Origin: Atopomonas sediminilitoris
Lineage (GTDB): Bacteria; Pseudomonadota; Gammaproteobacteria; Pseudomonadales; Pseudomonadaceae
Direction: 5' to 3'
Length of the DNA: 64,000 nt
NCBI RefSeq assembly: GCF_022601735.1
Contig: NZ_JAKUMM010000006.1
Coordinates: 147,340 to 211,339, forward strand
The notes beneath the pieces are model-generated. The model ran no database searches, was not told the DNA's origin, and saw nothing but the letters and a program-made list of their open reading frames with translations. Made by a program: the position numbers and the translations under genes. Position 1 is the first letter of the stretch; the number at the start of each line of letters is the position of its first letter. This document shows positions 44,094 through 54,018 of the stretch, in pieces.

Positions 44094-47000
44094 TTACCCC
44101 TCCACCTCAGCCCACTGCTTGTTTAAGCGCTTATCTGAAATAGGCAGCTTGGTGCCCAACTGCTGGGCAAACAGCGATACGCGGTACTCCTCGAGCATCC
44201 AGCGGTACTGGATAAGGGCGGGATCACGTTTGCCTTCTTGGCCGTGCTTGGCCAAGCGCGCTTGGTATTGCTCCCAGTAACCGGCCAGTTCACCACTCCA
44301 GACACGGTCACGCTGTACTTGTGCGGCCACACGCTCAAGACGTTGTTCGATGGCCTTTAAGTAGCGCGGGAACTCCTTCAACCACTCGGCTGGGGTATCG
44401 CGGACAAAACCCGGATACACCAAGTGCCCCAGCTGCGCTTTGATGTCGTTGAGTGCCACGGCCATGGCAAGGTCGATGCGGCCTTTGAAGCGCTTTTGCA
44501 GCGCGTGCCAGCGCTTAAGAATATCGAGCACCAGCCGCGCCAAGCGTTCGGCTTCTGGCTGCCAGTCGCTGCGTTTACGCTCGGCCAAGCTGGCTAAGGC
44601 GTGCGTTTCACGCGGCATTTCGGCGAGCCCTTGCAGCATGCAGCTATCGAGACTGGCCAGCAGGATATCTTCTACCAACGCCTCAATACGCCCCATGTCG
44701 CGATACAGCAGGCCCATGTCGGTTTGCCCCGGCAGCTTGCTGCGCAAGTGCTTGGCTTGCTCGGGCAGCTGTTGCAACAACAAGCGCTGTAGCGCGCGAC
44801 GATGCTGATACGCCGCTTCCGCGGCGGTCGAGAAGCGCCCTTCTTGCACGCTGCCGCCGTCTTCGACCAAGGCCGGATAAACCGTCATCGACAGCCCGGC
44901 CACCTTGTGTTGCGCGCTGGCATGCACGGCAAAGTCGTCGGCTTTGATCGCCGCGGGCTTGGCTTTATGGCTGGGCAGCGCCAACGCCGCTTGGCTGGCG
45001 GTGGCAAAGCGTGCCGTCAGCTCGGCTAAATCTCGGCCCTCGCCGAGAGGCTTGCCTCGCGCATCGACCACTTCAAGGTTCATCTGCAGGTGAGCATCCA
45101 GTGCTTGCTCAGCCTCCAACCAGGCGTCATCGGCCACGCGCACACCGGTCATTCGCAGCAGCTCATGGCCCAGTGCCGCATGCAGCGGGCCTTGGCCAAA
45201 CACCAACTTGCTCAGCGCGGCATCGACAAAGTCAGGCACTGGAACAAAGTTCTTGCGGATCGCTTTGGGCAGCGCGCGCACCAGAGCCACGCATTTATTC
45301 TTCAGCAACCCTGGCACCAACCAGTGCAAGCGCTCGACCGGCAACTGCGGCAATAAAGGCGCCGGCACACGAAGGGTTACGCCATCGCGCGGGTGATTCG
45401 GCTCAAAGTGATAACTCAGCGCCAGCGTCAAATCGCCAAGGCTCAGGGTGTCCGGATACTGCGCGGCGGTCACTTCATTGGCGTCACGCGCCAGCACATC
45501 GGCCTCGCTCATCAACAGCAGCTGCGGGTCTTTGGCGCTTTCGCGCTTGTACCAACTGTCGAAGCTGGCGGTTTGGTAAATATCCGCCGGCAGGCGCGCG
45601 TCGTAATAGTCAAACAAGGCGTCTTCATCGGCCAAGATATCGCGCCGGCGCGCTTTGGCCTCTAACTCATCGAGCAACTCGAGCAGCTCGCGATTGGCTT
45701 GCAAGCACTGGGCGCGTGCGTTGATATCACCGCGCACTAAGCCTTCACGGATAAACAACTCGCGCGCCACCACCGGATCATGCGGGCCGTAATGACAGGC
45801 GCGACGGCCGACAATAATCAGACCGTACAGAGTGACCTGTTCGTAGGCCACCACTTGGCCGCGCTTCTTTTCCCAGTGCGGTTCGAGGTAGTTCTTTTTC
45901 AGCAAATGGCCGGCCAGAGGCTCAAGCCACTCGGGTTCAATCTTGGCCACCATGCGGGCGAACAGCTTGCTGGTTTCGACCAGCTCAGCGGTCATCAACC
46001 ATTGCGGGCGCTTACGCCCAAGACCTGAACCTGGGTGAATCCAAAAGCGGCGCTGACGCGCGCCGAGGTAGTCACCGTCCTCGCTTTTTTGCCCCACTTG
46101 GCTGAGCAAGCCCGCCAAAATGGCTTTATGCACCGCCGCATAACCGATACCAGCAGGCTGATCAGCCTCTGTGCTCGGCAACGCCAGTGCAGCACTTTGC
46201 TTGGCCGGTTTTGGCTTTTGCGCGGTTTTAGCGCTCACGCGTTTCGGCGCGCTACTCGCAGCCAATTGCAGGTCACGACAAATCAGCAGCAGCTGGCGGT
46301 GCGCATCGCGCCATTCACGCAGGCGTAAATAGTTCAGGAAGTGCTTACGGCACCACGTGCGCAGTGCATTGCTGCCCAGCGCTTGGCGCTGCTCTTCAAA
46401 ACCACGCCACAAACTGATCAGCGCGGCGAAGTCGGAGTCTGGATCTTTCCATTGCGCATGGGCTTGGTCGGCAGCCTGCTGCCGATCCTGTGGCCGTTCG
46501 CGCGGGTCTTGCACCGACAGGGCGCTGGCGACGATCAGCACTTCATCCAAACTGCCTTGGCGAGCGCCCTCCAGCAACATACGGCCCAAGCGCGGATCAA
46601 TCGGCAAGCGCGCCAACTGACGGCCAATATCACTTAACTGATTGTCGCGGCCCACCGCAGAGAGCTCTTGCAGCAAAGTAAAACCATCGGTGATGGCCTT
46701 GCCTTCTGGCGGCTCAATAAAGGGGAAATCTTCGATGCGCCCCAAACGCAGGTGCAACATCTGCAAGATCACCGCCGCCAAGTTGGTGCGCAGAATCTCC
46801 GGATCAGTAAATTCGCTACGCGCCACGAAATCTTCTGCGCTGTACAAACGAATACAGATCCCCGGCTCAACCCGCCCGCAACGGCCTTTACGCTGATTAG
46901 CACTGGCTTGCGAAATAGCCTCTACCGGCAGGCGCTGGACCTTGGCTTTATAGCTGTAACGGCTGATGCGCGCGGTGCCGGTGTCAATCACATAGCGGAT

Positions 47001-48092
47001 GCCCGGCACGGTCAGCGAGGTCTCTGCAACGTTGGTGGCCAACACCACGCGCCGCCCCGGATGACTTTGAAAGATCTTTTGTTGCTCGGCCGCCGACAAG
47101 CGCGCGTACAACGGCAAAATTTCAGTGTGCTTGAGCTGCGCTTTACGCAGGTGATCGGCGGTTTCGCGGATCTCGCGCTCGCCGGGCAAGAACACCAGCA
47201 CATCCCCCGGACGCTTACCTTCGCTGCGTTCAAACGCCGCTACTTCATCCAGCGCAGCCAAGATGCCTTGCTCGGCGGACAAGTCCGCTTCCAGCGCGTT
47301 GCCTTCCTCGTCCATCTCCGCCAGCAAGGGGCGATACCAAACATCCACCGGATAAGTTCGGCCCGACACTTCAATAATCGGCGCGCCGTCAAAGTGCTGG
47401 CTAAAGCGCTCCAGATCGATGGTGGCCGAGGTGATGATGACTTTAAGGTCTGGGCGCCGCGGCAGCAGGGTTTTCAGGTAGCCGAGCAAAAAGTCGATAT
47501 TGAGGCTGCGCTCGTGCGCCTCGTCGATGATCAGCGTGTCGTAACGCTCCAAGAACCGGTCGCGCTGGGTTTCGGCGAGCAGAATGCCGTCGGTCATCAG
47601 CTTGATCAGCGTGCCGTCGTGGCTTTGGTCTTCAAAGCGCATCTGAAAACCGACCTGCTCGCCCAATGGAACGTTTAGCTCCTCCGCCACGCGACTGGCC
47701 ACACTGCGCGCCGCCAAACGACGCGGCTGGGTATGGCCGATCAGCCCGTGTATGCCACGGCCTAATTCAAGACACATTTTCGGCAACTGCGTGGTTTTAC
47801 CCGAACCGGTTTCGCCGGCAATCACCACCACCTGATGCGCGCTGATCGCCGCTTTGATCTCATCCCGCTTGGCGGCAATCGGTAGTGCGTCGTCATAACG
47901 CACCAACGGCACACTGCCACGCCGCGCCGCCACCTTGGCTTGCGACTCAGCAAAGCGCGCCTGCCACTGCGCCAGCTTGGCGGCATCGGGCTGTTTGCTC
48001 AGCGCCTGTAACTGGCGGCGTAAGCGGTGGCGATCAGCCTGCAGCACCTGCTCAAGGTTGGCGTTAAGTTGACGAAAATCAGGGTTGCTCAT
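44094..48092 (-). CDS. hrpA: ATP-dependent RNA helicase HrpA
   Basis: 1332 residues, the full HrpA length. A DEAH-box helicase: Walker A AGETGSGKTTQLPK (near residue 92), DEAHERS, SATID, then RecA-2 with TNVAETSLTVPGIRYVIDTG and the QRKGRCGR-like motif VI (ASANQRKGRCGRVEPG). HA2 and OB domains and the large DUF3418 C-terminal region follow. HrpA acts on mRNA processing and stalled or collided ribosomes. It is alone on the minus strand. Confidence 0.96.
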   Translation of the reverse strand: MSNPDFRQLNANLEQVLQADRHRLRRQLQALSKQPDAAKLAQWQARFAESQAKVAARRGSVPLVRYDDALPIAAKRDEIKAAISAHQVVVIAGETGSGKTTQLPKMCLELGRGIHGLIGHTQPRRLAARSVASRVAEELNVPLGEQVGFQMRFEDQSHDGTLIKLMTDGILLAETQRDRFLERYDTLIIDEAHERSLNIDFLLGYLKTLLPRRPDLKVIITSATIDLERFSQHFDGAPIIEVSGRTYPVDVWYRPLLAEMDEEGNALEADLSAEQGILAALDEVAAFERSEGKRPGDVLVFLPGEREIRETADHLRKAQLKHTEILPLYARLSAAEQQKIFQSHPGRRVVLATNVAETSLTVPGIRYVIDTGTARISRYSYKAKVQRLPVEAISQASANQRKGRCGRVEPGICIRLYSAEDFVARSEFTDPEILRTNLAAVILQMLHLRLGRIEDFPFIEPPEGKAITDGFTLLQELSAVGRDNQLSDIGRQLARLPIDPRLGRMLLEGARQGSLDEVLIVASALSVQDPRERPQDRQQAADQAHAQWKDPDSDFAALISLWRGFEEQRQALGSNALRTWCRKHFLNYLRLREWRDAHRQLLLICRDLQLAASSAPKRVSAKTAQKPKPAKQSAALALPSTEADQPAGIGYAAVHKAILAGLLSQVGQKSEDGDYLGARQRRFWIHPGSGLGRKRPQWLMTAELVETSKLFARMVAKIEPEWLEPLAGHLLKKNYLEPHWEKKRGQVVAYEQVTLYGLIIVGRRACHYGPHDPVVARELFIREGLVRGDINARAQCLQANRELLELLDELEAKARRRDILADEDALFDYYDARLPADIYQTASFDSWYKRESAKDPQLLLMSEADVLARDANEVTAAQYPDTLSLGDLTLALSYHFEPNHPRDGVTLRVPAPLLPQLPVERLHWLVPGLLKNKCVALVRALPKAIRKNFVPVPDFVDAALSKLVFGQGPLHAALGHELLRMTGVRVADDAWLEAEQALDAHLQMNLEVVDARGKPLGEGRDLAELTARFATASQAALALPSHKAKPAAIKADDFAVHASAQHKVAGLSMTVYPALVEDGGSVQEGRFSTAAEAAYQHRRALQRLLLQQLPEQAKHLRSKLPGQTDMGLLYRDMGRIEALVEDILLASLDSCMLQGLAEMPRETHALASLAERKRSDWQPEAERLARLVLDILKRWHALQKRFKGRIDLAMAVALNDIKAQLGHLVYPGFVRDTPAEWLKEFPRYLKAIEQRLERVAAQVQRDRVWSGELAGYWEQYQARLAKHGQEGKRDPALIQYRWMLEEYRVSLFAQQLGTKLPISDKRLNKQWAEVEG

Positions 48093-48161
48093 GGCGGAGG
48101 AGTAACTACGACGTAATAAAGGGGGGCGATTGTCGCAGATATTTGTACCAGCGACCGAAAG

Positions 48162-48668
48162 CTAGTCTGCTGAGGATTTCTTTAATTGATCATACTGCGC
48201 ACAAAGACGCTCTTTTTCTTCGCGCAGCTTCATATCACCGTTACCCATGGAGGCGGCAATAGCTGCGTTACATGCGCTTCGCGCTTCCTGTAACTCTGTA
48301 TTTGCAGGCGACCACTGCACTGAAGCGACTGTCGGCTTAAAGCTCACGGCAGCCTGACAATACATATTCTTAAGTTTCTTTTGCTTCCAATGCGTTAAGC
48401 GCTTCGTTTGCAGCTGAGCGCAAACTTGTGAGAAGAGGTCGCTAGCAACCCTAGTGCACTGTGAAAACACGGCAAGATCAGGCTTATAACGCACACACAC
48501 CGTCGGCTCTTGAATGCGCCACATTTGATAGGAATAGGGAACCACCACATGCTTGTGCTCAACTTGCATAGCGGTTAGTTCCACGCCCATCACATCCTCC
48601 AGCTTGCTATGAGTCACGCCAACAACAAGATCAAGGTACGAAGCAAAAGCCAAAGATAAGGGGTCCAT
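48162..48668 (-). CDS. hypothetical protein, low-GC
   Basis: 168 residues. No family recognised. The sequence has six cysteines, no clear signal peptide, a helical C-terminus (KLREEKERLCAQYDQLKK) and AGGGA before the ATG. One 60-base sample counts to 42% GC, below its neighbours hrpA and fadD1, which suggests recent acquisition. Confidence 0.55.
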   Translation of the reverse strand: MDPLSLAFASYLDLVVGVTHSKLEDVMGVELTAMQVEHKHVVVPYSYQMWRIQEPTVCVRYKPDLAVFSQCTRVASDLFSQVCAQLQTKRLTHWKQKKLKNMYCQAAVSFKPTVASVQWSPANTELQEARSACNAAIAASMGNGDMKLREEKERLCAQYDQLKKSSAD

Positions 48669-48702
48669 CAGCCATCCCTGCCATTTTTATCCAAACCATA
48701 AT

Positions 48703-48727
48703 AAAAAACGGCCGCCGAGGCGACCGT
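48703..48727 (-). terminator. terminator of fadD1
   Basis: ACGGTCGCC-TCG-GCGGCCGT on the minus strand (one T-G pair), followed by six T, 20 bases after the fadD1 stop. Confidence 0.85.
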
Positions 48728-48745
48728 TCTTCATGACGCTAATGC

Positions 48746-50434
48746 TTACTTATGACCGAGCTTTTTCAGCTCTTCGTCACGCAGTTCGCGGCGCAGGATT
48801 TTGCCAACGTTAGTGGTCGGCAGCTCCGCGCGGAATTCAACATGACGGGCCACTTTATAGCCGGTCAGGTTGGCGCGCATGTGATCGATCACTTGCTTTT
48901 CGGTCAGGGTGACGTCGGGCTTGGTCGAGATAAACACCTTGATCGACTCCCCCGACTTGTCATCCGGAATACCGATAGCGGCGCACTGCACCACGCCCGG
49001 CAAGGTGACCAGAACGTCTTCCAGCTCGTTGGGGTACACGTTGAAACCCGAGACCAAGATCATGTCTTTCTTGCGATCGACGATGCGCATAAAGCCATCT
49101 TCTTGGATCACAGCTACGTCACCGGTACGCAGCCAGCCTTCAGCATCCAGTACTTCGTCGGTGGCTTCCTGGCGCTGCCAGTAGCCTTTCATCACTTGCG
49201 GGCCTTTAACGCACAGCTCGCCGACCGCGCCGATACCAAGATCTTTGCCATCTTCGTCGATGACTTTACACAAGGTCGACGGCGCGGGAATCCCGATGGT
49301 GCCAATCTGAATATTTTGCGGCGGGTTCACCGATGCTACCGGGCTGGTTTCGGTCATGCCGTAACCTTCGCAGATCGGGCTGCCGGTGACTTTCTGCCAC
49401 AGTTCAGCCGTCGCCAGTTGCAGCGCCATACCGCCGGACAAGGTCAGCTTTAAGCCCGAGAAATCGAGCTTTTTGAAGTCTTCGTTATTGCACAGCGCGA
49501 CGAACAAGGTGTTCAAACCAACAAAGCCGGTAAAGCGGAACTGGCTCAGGTCTTTAACCATCGCCGGCAGGTCGCGCGGGTTGGTGATCAGCAGGTTGTG
49601 GTTACCGGTGATCATCATGGCCATGCAATGGAAGGTAAAGGCGTAGATGTGATACAGCGGCAGCGGTGCCACGATGATTTCACAGCCCTCGCCCATGCCA
49701 GAAGCCATCAGGGCTTTAGCTTGCAGCATGTTGGCCACGAGGTTGCGGTGAGTCAGCATGGCGCCTTTGGCCACGCCGGTCGTGCCGCCGGTATATTGCA
49801 GTACGGCCACTTCACCTGAGTCGGGGCTGGCTTCGGTCACCGGCTGACCCGCGCCTTTGGCCAAGGCGTCATTCAATTTCACCGCACCGGGAATACGGAA
49901 CGGCGGCACCATTTTCTTCACGTGCTTGACCACGGTGTTGACCAGCAAGCGCTTAAGCGCCGGCAGCATGTCACCCACTTCGGTCACGACCACATGACGG
50001 ATGCCCGTCTTAGGCACTACTTGTTCAGCCAGGTGCGCCATGTTGGCCAAGCACACCAGCGCTTTGGCGCCGGAGTCATTGAACTGGTGTTCCATTTCCC
50101 GCGCGGTGTACAGCGGGTTGGTGTTAACCACCACAAGCCCTGCGCGCATCGCGCCAAATACCACGACGGGGTATTGCAGGATGTTGGGCATTTGCACGGC
50201 GATACGATCGCCAGGCTTTAGATCGGTGTGTTTTTGCAGGTAGGCGGCAAACTGACCAGAGAGTTTGTGCAATTCGCCGTAGGTCAGGGTGCGACCTAAG
50301 TTAGTGAAGGCCGGTTTATCGGCAAAGCGCTCGCAAGAATGGCGAAACACAGCTTGGATATTGGGAAACTGATCAGGGTTGATCTCAGTTGGGATGCCAG
50401 CCGGATACTTATCCGCCCAGAAATTATCAGTCAT
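48746..50434 (-). CDS. fadD1: long-chain-fatty-acid--CoA ligase FadD1
   Basis: 562 residues from the ATG at 50434 (MTDNFWADKYPAGIPTEI). It activates imported long-chain fatty acids to acyl-CoA at the inner membrane. VLQYTGGTTGVAKGAMLTHR (P-loop), EGYGMTETSP, LRTGDVAVIQEDGF and the C-terminal TNVGKILRRELR lysine are present. The order fadD1-fadD2 is the same as in P. aeruginosa. A 24-bp inverted repeat (50578-50601) and the fadD2 terminator separate the two, so fadD1 has its own promoter. Confidence 0.95.
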   Translation of the reverse strand: MTDNFWADKYPAGIPTEINPDQFPNIQAVFRHSCERFADKPAFTNLGRTLTYGELHKLSGQFAAYLQKHTDLKPGDRIAVQMPNILQYPVVVFGAMRAGLVVVNTNPLYTAREMEHQFNDSGAKALVCLANMAHLAEQVVPKTGIRHVVVTEVGDMLPALKRLLVNTVVKHVKKMVPPFRIPGAVKLNDALAKGAGQPVTEASPDSGEVAVLQYTGGTTGVAKGAMLTHRNLVANMLQAKALMASGMGEGCEIIVAPLPLYHIYAFTFHCMAMMITGNHNLLITNPRDLPAMVKDLSQFRFTGFVGLNTLFVALCNNEDFKKLDFSGLKLTLSGGMALQLATAELWQKVTGSPICEGYGMTETSPVASVNPPQNIQIGTIGIPAPSTLCKVIDEDGKDLGIGAVGELCVKGPQVMKGYWQRQEATDEVLDAEGWLRTGDVAVIQEDGFMRIVDRKKDMILVSGFNVYPNELEDVLVTLPGVVQCAAIGIPDDKSGESIKVFISTKPDVTLTEKQVIDHMRANLTGYKVARHVEFRAELPTTNVGKILRRELRDEELKKLGHK

Positions 50435-50577
50435 GAAACGCCCACTCCTCAAAAAACTGAAGCAAAGTCCATCCGCCGACTCACACGTAGGTTCCGGCGG
50501 TTTGTTGTGATCATCTGGAATTTGGCGGCTTAGGGCACCAAAAACTGCCTGAGGTTAGCAGGATTTGCCGCATGCGC

Positions 50578-50601
50578 CTAGGCAATAGCGCCATTGCCTA
50601 G
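50578..50601. promoter_or_regulatory. inverted repeat CTAGGCAAT-N6-ATTGCCTAG upstream of fadD1
   Basis: A perfect 9-bp inverted repeat with a 6-base spacer, 144 bases before the fadD1 start. Symmetry and location suggest a dimeric repressor or activator site. It does not resemble the PsrA box as I know it. Confidence 0.45.
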
Positions 50602-50642
50602 AGCATGATCCGCGTGCTAATGACGTGATCGACACAGCAAAA

Positions 50643-50681
50643 AAAGCCCGCAAGCACCATCAAATGTGCTGCGGGCTTTTG
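50643..50681 (-). terminator. terminator of fadD2
   Basis: AAAAGCCCGCA and TGCGGGCTTTT arms with an inner AGCAC-type stem, followed on the minus strand by T residues. Confidence 0.88.
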
Positions 50682-50696
50682 GTTCACGACGACCGC

Positions 50697-52388
50697 TTAA
50701 GCGGCGCTATCGCGCAACTCGCGGCGCAAAATTTTACCCACAGGGCTCATGGGTAAGCTTTCACGCACCTCGTAATGGCGCGGCACTTTGTAGCCGGTCA
50801 GGTTCGCCTTGCAGTAAGCCTTCAGCTCATCCAAGTCGATACTGCCTTCGCGTGGCACCACAAATAGTTTCACGGCCTCGCCTGACTTTTCATCCGGCAC
50901 GCCAATCACCGCACAGTTGGCCACCTTGGGGTGTGCGCCAACCACATCTTCAACCTCATTGGGGTAGACGTTAAAGCCGGAGACGATCACCAGGTCTTTC
51001 TTGCGATCAACAATCCGCGTAAAGCCGTCGTCATCGATGATGGCTACGTCACCGGTCCGCAGCCAACCGTCGGCATCAAGAATTTCAGCCGTGGCTTCTT
51101 CTCGCTGCCAGTAGCCTTTCATCACCTGCGGGCCTTTGACGCACAGCTCGCCGCGCTCACCGATGGGCTGCTCGACGCCGTCATCGTCAATCACTTTCAA
51201 GGTGGTACCGGGCACCGGCACACCCACGGTACCCAAGCGCACCAAGTCGCCATAGGGGTTGGTGGTGACCACAGGTGAGCACTCGGTCAGGCCGTAGCCT
51301 TCCACCACCGTACAGCCGGTCACTTTATGCCAGCGCTCGGCCGTGGCCTTGACCAACGCGGTGCCGCCGGAGTTGGTGACTTTAAGGTTGGAGAAGTCCA
51401 AATCATTGAACTCTGGGTGGTCCATCAAAGCGACAAACAGCGTGTTTAGACCCAGCAGCGCCGAGAAACGCCACTGCTTAAGCTCTTTGATAAAGCCTGG
51501 AATATCGCGCGGATTGGTGATCAGCACGTTGTGGTTACCGGTCACCATCATGCACATGCAGTTCGCGGTAAACGCGTAGATATGGTAGAGCGGCAGCGGC
51601 GCGATCATCACCTCTTGGCCGTCTTTCAATAGCGGCTGGCCGTCATCACCGTATTGCGATAAGCACGCGTGAATCTGCTGCATGTTGGCGACCAAGTTGC
51701 CGTGGGTCAGCATCGCACCCTTGGAGACGCCCGTCGTGCCGCCGGTGTATTGCAGCACCGCGATATCGTCCAAGCTCACCTGCACCGGCTTGAGACTAGC
51801 GCCCTGCCCCTTGGCCAACACCTGCTTAAACGGCAGGGCTTGTGGCAAGCGGTAATCCGGCACCATTTTTTTAACGTGCTTAACCACGGCATTCACCAGC
51901 ATGCCCTTGAGCAGCGGCTGCATGTCGCCCATGCGCGCTTCAATCAAGTATTCAATTTGGGTGTCAGCCAGCACTTCTTGCACCAGCGCGCCGAACAAAT
52001 TGACGTACACCAAGGCGCGCACACCAGCATCAGTGAACTGATGGCGCATCTCGCGCGCGGTGTACAGCGGATTGGTATTGACCACGATTAAGCCTGCGCG
52101 CATGGCGCCGAACACCGCGATCGGGTATTGCAGAATATTGGGCATTTGTACAGCAATGCGGTCGCCCGGCTTTAGGTCCGTGTGGTTCTGCAGATAGCCT
52201 GCAAACGCCGCAGAAAGCCGATCAAGCTCAGCGTAAGTTAGGGTGACGCCCATGTTGCTAAACGCGGGACGATCAGCAAAGCGTTTACACGAACGTTCAA
52301 ACACCTCAACAACGGAGGCATACTGCCCCATATCCAGTTGGTCGAGTACACCGGCGGCACGCTTGCCATTCCAGAATTCAGGTTGCAT
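50697..52388 (-). CDS. fadD2: long-chain-fatty-acid--CoA ligase FadD2
   Basis: 563 residues from the ATG at 52388 (MQPEFWNGKRAAGVLDQL), with GAGGAA upstream. It shares the FadD motifs with fadD1 (VLQYTGGTTGVSKGAMLTHG, EGYGLTECSPV, LRTGDVAIIDDDGF, SPVGKILRRELR) and is clearly a paralogue. In P. aeruginosa the two enzymes differ in chain-length preference. It is divergent from the lipase gene, with 164 bases between. Confidence 0.95.
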   Translation of the reverse strand: MQPEFWNGKRAAGVLDQLDMGQYASVVEVFERSCKRFADRPAFSNMGVTLTYAELDRLSAAFAGYLQNHTDLKPGDRIAVQMPNILQYPIAVFGAMRAGLIVVNTNPLYTAREMRHQFTDAGVRALVYVNLFGALVQEVLADTQIEYLIEARMGDMQPLLKGMLVNAVVKHVKKMVPDYRLPQALPFKQVLAKGQGASLKPVQVSLDDIAVLQYTGGTTGVSKGAMLTHGNLVANMQQIHACLSQYGDDGQPLLKDGQEVMIAPLPLYHIYAFTANCMCMMVTGNHNVLITNPRDIPGFIKELKQWRFSALLGLNTLFVALMDHPEFNDLDFSNLKVTNSGGTALVKATAERWHKVTGCTVVEGYGLTECSPVVTTNPYGDLVRLGTVGVPVPGTTLKVIDDDGVEQPIGERGELCVKGPQVMKGYWQREEATAEILDADGWLRTGDVAIIDDDGFTRIVDRKKDLVIVSGFNVYPNEVEDVVGAHPKVANCAVIGVPDEKSGEAVKLFVVPREGSIDLDELKAYCKANLTGYKVPRHYEVRESLPMSPVGKILRRELRDSAA

Positions 52389-52552
52389 TGTTCTTGTTCC
52401 TCTTGACCTGATGCGATGGGCTCTTCTCTGAGCTGTAAGCACGTTAGCAGGGCCATACCTTGCGGCCAAGAGGGTGCCTCACCCATTGACGCGATGAATT
52501 ATCATTGCTAACCACCTCATCAAACCTGGACACACAGGGACAAGGACACGCA

Positions 52553-53506
52553 ATGCGCCACGAAGGCTTCTGGCTTACTGCCGGTGATGCAACCGAACTG
52601 TTTATTAACCGCTGGTGCGGAGATGCCCCACTCAAAGGCGTGGTGATGATTTCGCACGGCATGGCCGAGCACAGTCTGCGCTACGCCCGCTTTGCTGAAG
52701 CACTGACCGCACAAGGGTTTCAGGTCTATGCCCTGGATCAGCGCGGCCACGGCAAAACCGCTGAACGCGGCACCGTTGGCCACTATGCTGACAACGATGG
52801 CTGGCAAAAAGTGGTCAGCGATCTCGCGCTACTGAACCACCATATCCGCAGCACGCACCCGCAGGCGCCGATCTTTTTATTCGCCCACAGCATGGGCTCC
52901 TACATCGCACAGGCCTACTTGATGCAGCACAGCTGCAGCCTGCAAGGTGCAGTGCTGTCGGGCTCCAACTACGGCGATCCGCTGACCTTTAAAGCGGGCC
53001 GCTTGATCGCGCAATTCGAGCGCTGGCGCCAAGGCAACACCGGGCGCAGCAAACTGCTCGACTTTTTATCCTTTGGCTCGTTTAACAAAGCGTTTAAGCC
53101 CAACCGCACCGCGTTTGACTGGCTAAGCCGCGACCCGAGCGAAGTCGACAAGTACGTCAACGACCCGCTGTGCGGCTTTTTGTGCAGCAATCAGCTGTGG
53201 GTTGATCTACTCGGCGGGCTAGTGACGATCACCTCAGTGCCGGCACTGAGCACCATCGATGCCGATTTGCCTGTTTTGGTGATTGGCGGCGAGCGCGACC
53301 CGGTCAGCGATGGCAAACGCCTGAGCACGTTGGCCGAGAAGCTGCGTGAAGCTGGGCTCAATAGCGTGCAGTTGAATATTTATCCGCAAGCACGCCATGA
53401 GCTGCTCAACGAAACCAACCGTGCCGACGTCACCCACGAAGTGATCAATTGGCTGGAAGCGCATCTCACCCATGCACGCGTGTGCACGCCCAAGGAAATG
53501 GCATGA
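52553..53506 (+). CDS. alpha/beta hydrolase, monoacylglycerol-lipase-like
   Basis: 317 residues from the ATG at 52553, after AAGGAC. The HGMAEHSLRY oxyanion motif, nucleophile Ser in LFAHSMGSYIA (Ala in place of the first Gly of GxSxG), Asp in IGGERDPVSDG and His in PQARHELLNE match serine aminopeptidase-S33/monoacylglycerol lipases. It probably releases fatty acids for FadD1/FadD2. Its TGA overlaps the ATG of maoC (ATGA). Confidence 0.9.
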   Translation: MRHEGFWLTAGDATELFINRWCGDAPLKGVVMISHGMAEHSLRYARFAEALTAQGFQVYALDQRGHGKTAERGTVGHYADNDGWQKVVSDLALLNHHIRSTHPQAPIFLFAHSMGSYIAQAYLMQHSCSLQGAVLSGSNYGDPLTFKAGRLIAQFERWRQGNTGRSKLLDFLSFGSFNKAFKPNRTAFDWLSRDPSEVDKYVNDPLCGFLCSNQLWVDLLGGLVTITSVPALSTIDADLPVLVIGGERDPVSDGKRLSTLAEKLREAGLNSVQLNIYPQARHELLNETNRADVTHEVINWLEAHLTHARVCTPKEMA

Positions 53507-53976
53507 GCCAAGTCACCAACTTCGCTTACGAGCAACTTGAAATTGGTCAGCGCGCCGAACTGATACGCCGCGTAGAAGCGCGCGACGTGCAGCTGTTCGC
53601 CGCCGTGTCTGGCGACAACAACCCCGTGCATTTAGATGCCGAATACGCCGCCACCACGATGTTTAAGGGGCAAATTGCCCACGGCATGTTCTCTGGCGCG
53701 CTGATCAGCGCAGCCATTGCCTGCCAACTGCCGGGGCCTGGCACTATTTATCTGGGGCAAAACTTGAGCTTTTCGCGCCCCGTTAAGCTGGGCGACACCC
53801 TACGGGTTGAGCTGGAAGTACTGGAAAAGCAACCTAAAGGCCGTGTGCGCATGGCGACCCGCGTCTTCAATCAGCATGGCGAGCAAGTGGTCGATGGTGA
53901 AGCCCAAGTACTCGCGCCGCGCAGCGCACAAACACTAGAAATGCCTGCCATCCCTGCTGTCACTATCGGCAACTAA
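53503..53976 (+). CDS. MaoC-type (R)-specific enoyl-CoA hydratase
   Basis: 157 residues from the ATG at 53503, overlapping the lipase stop by 4 bases. The hot-dog fold active site FAAVSGDNNPVHLDAEYA (Asp and His), then GQIAHGMFSGALISA, and LSFSRPVKLGDTL match (R)-hydratases such as PhaJ. It can hydrate enoyl-CoA from beta-oxidation toward (R)-3-hydroxyacyl-CoA. It ends at a terminator shared with the small RNA on the other strand. Confidence 0.9.
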   Translation: MSQVTNFAYEQLEIGQRAELIRRVEARDVQLFAAVSGDNNPVHLDAEYAATTMFKGQIAHGMFSGALISAAIACQLPGPGTIYLGQNLSFSRPVKLGDTLRVELEVLEKQPKGRVRMATRVFNQHGEQVVDGEAQVLAPRSAQTLEMPAIPAVTIGN

Positions 53977-53987
53977 AAAACGCAGGC

Positions 53988-54018
53988 AAAAAAAGGGGCG
54001 GGGTTAACCCGCCCACTT
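53988..54018. terminator. bidirectional terminator (maoC / rsm sRNA)
   Basis: GGGCGGG-TTAAC-CCGCCC style stem (53996-54002 with 54008-54014), with seven or more A on the left and ACTTTTT on the right. It ends maoC on plus and the sRNA on minus. Confidence 0.88.

Noticed and set aside
46668..47678. Long open frame (336 codons) opposite hrpA
   Set aside because: Antisense to conserved helicase motifs, no ribosome-binding site or protein-like composition.
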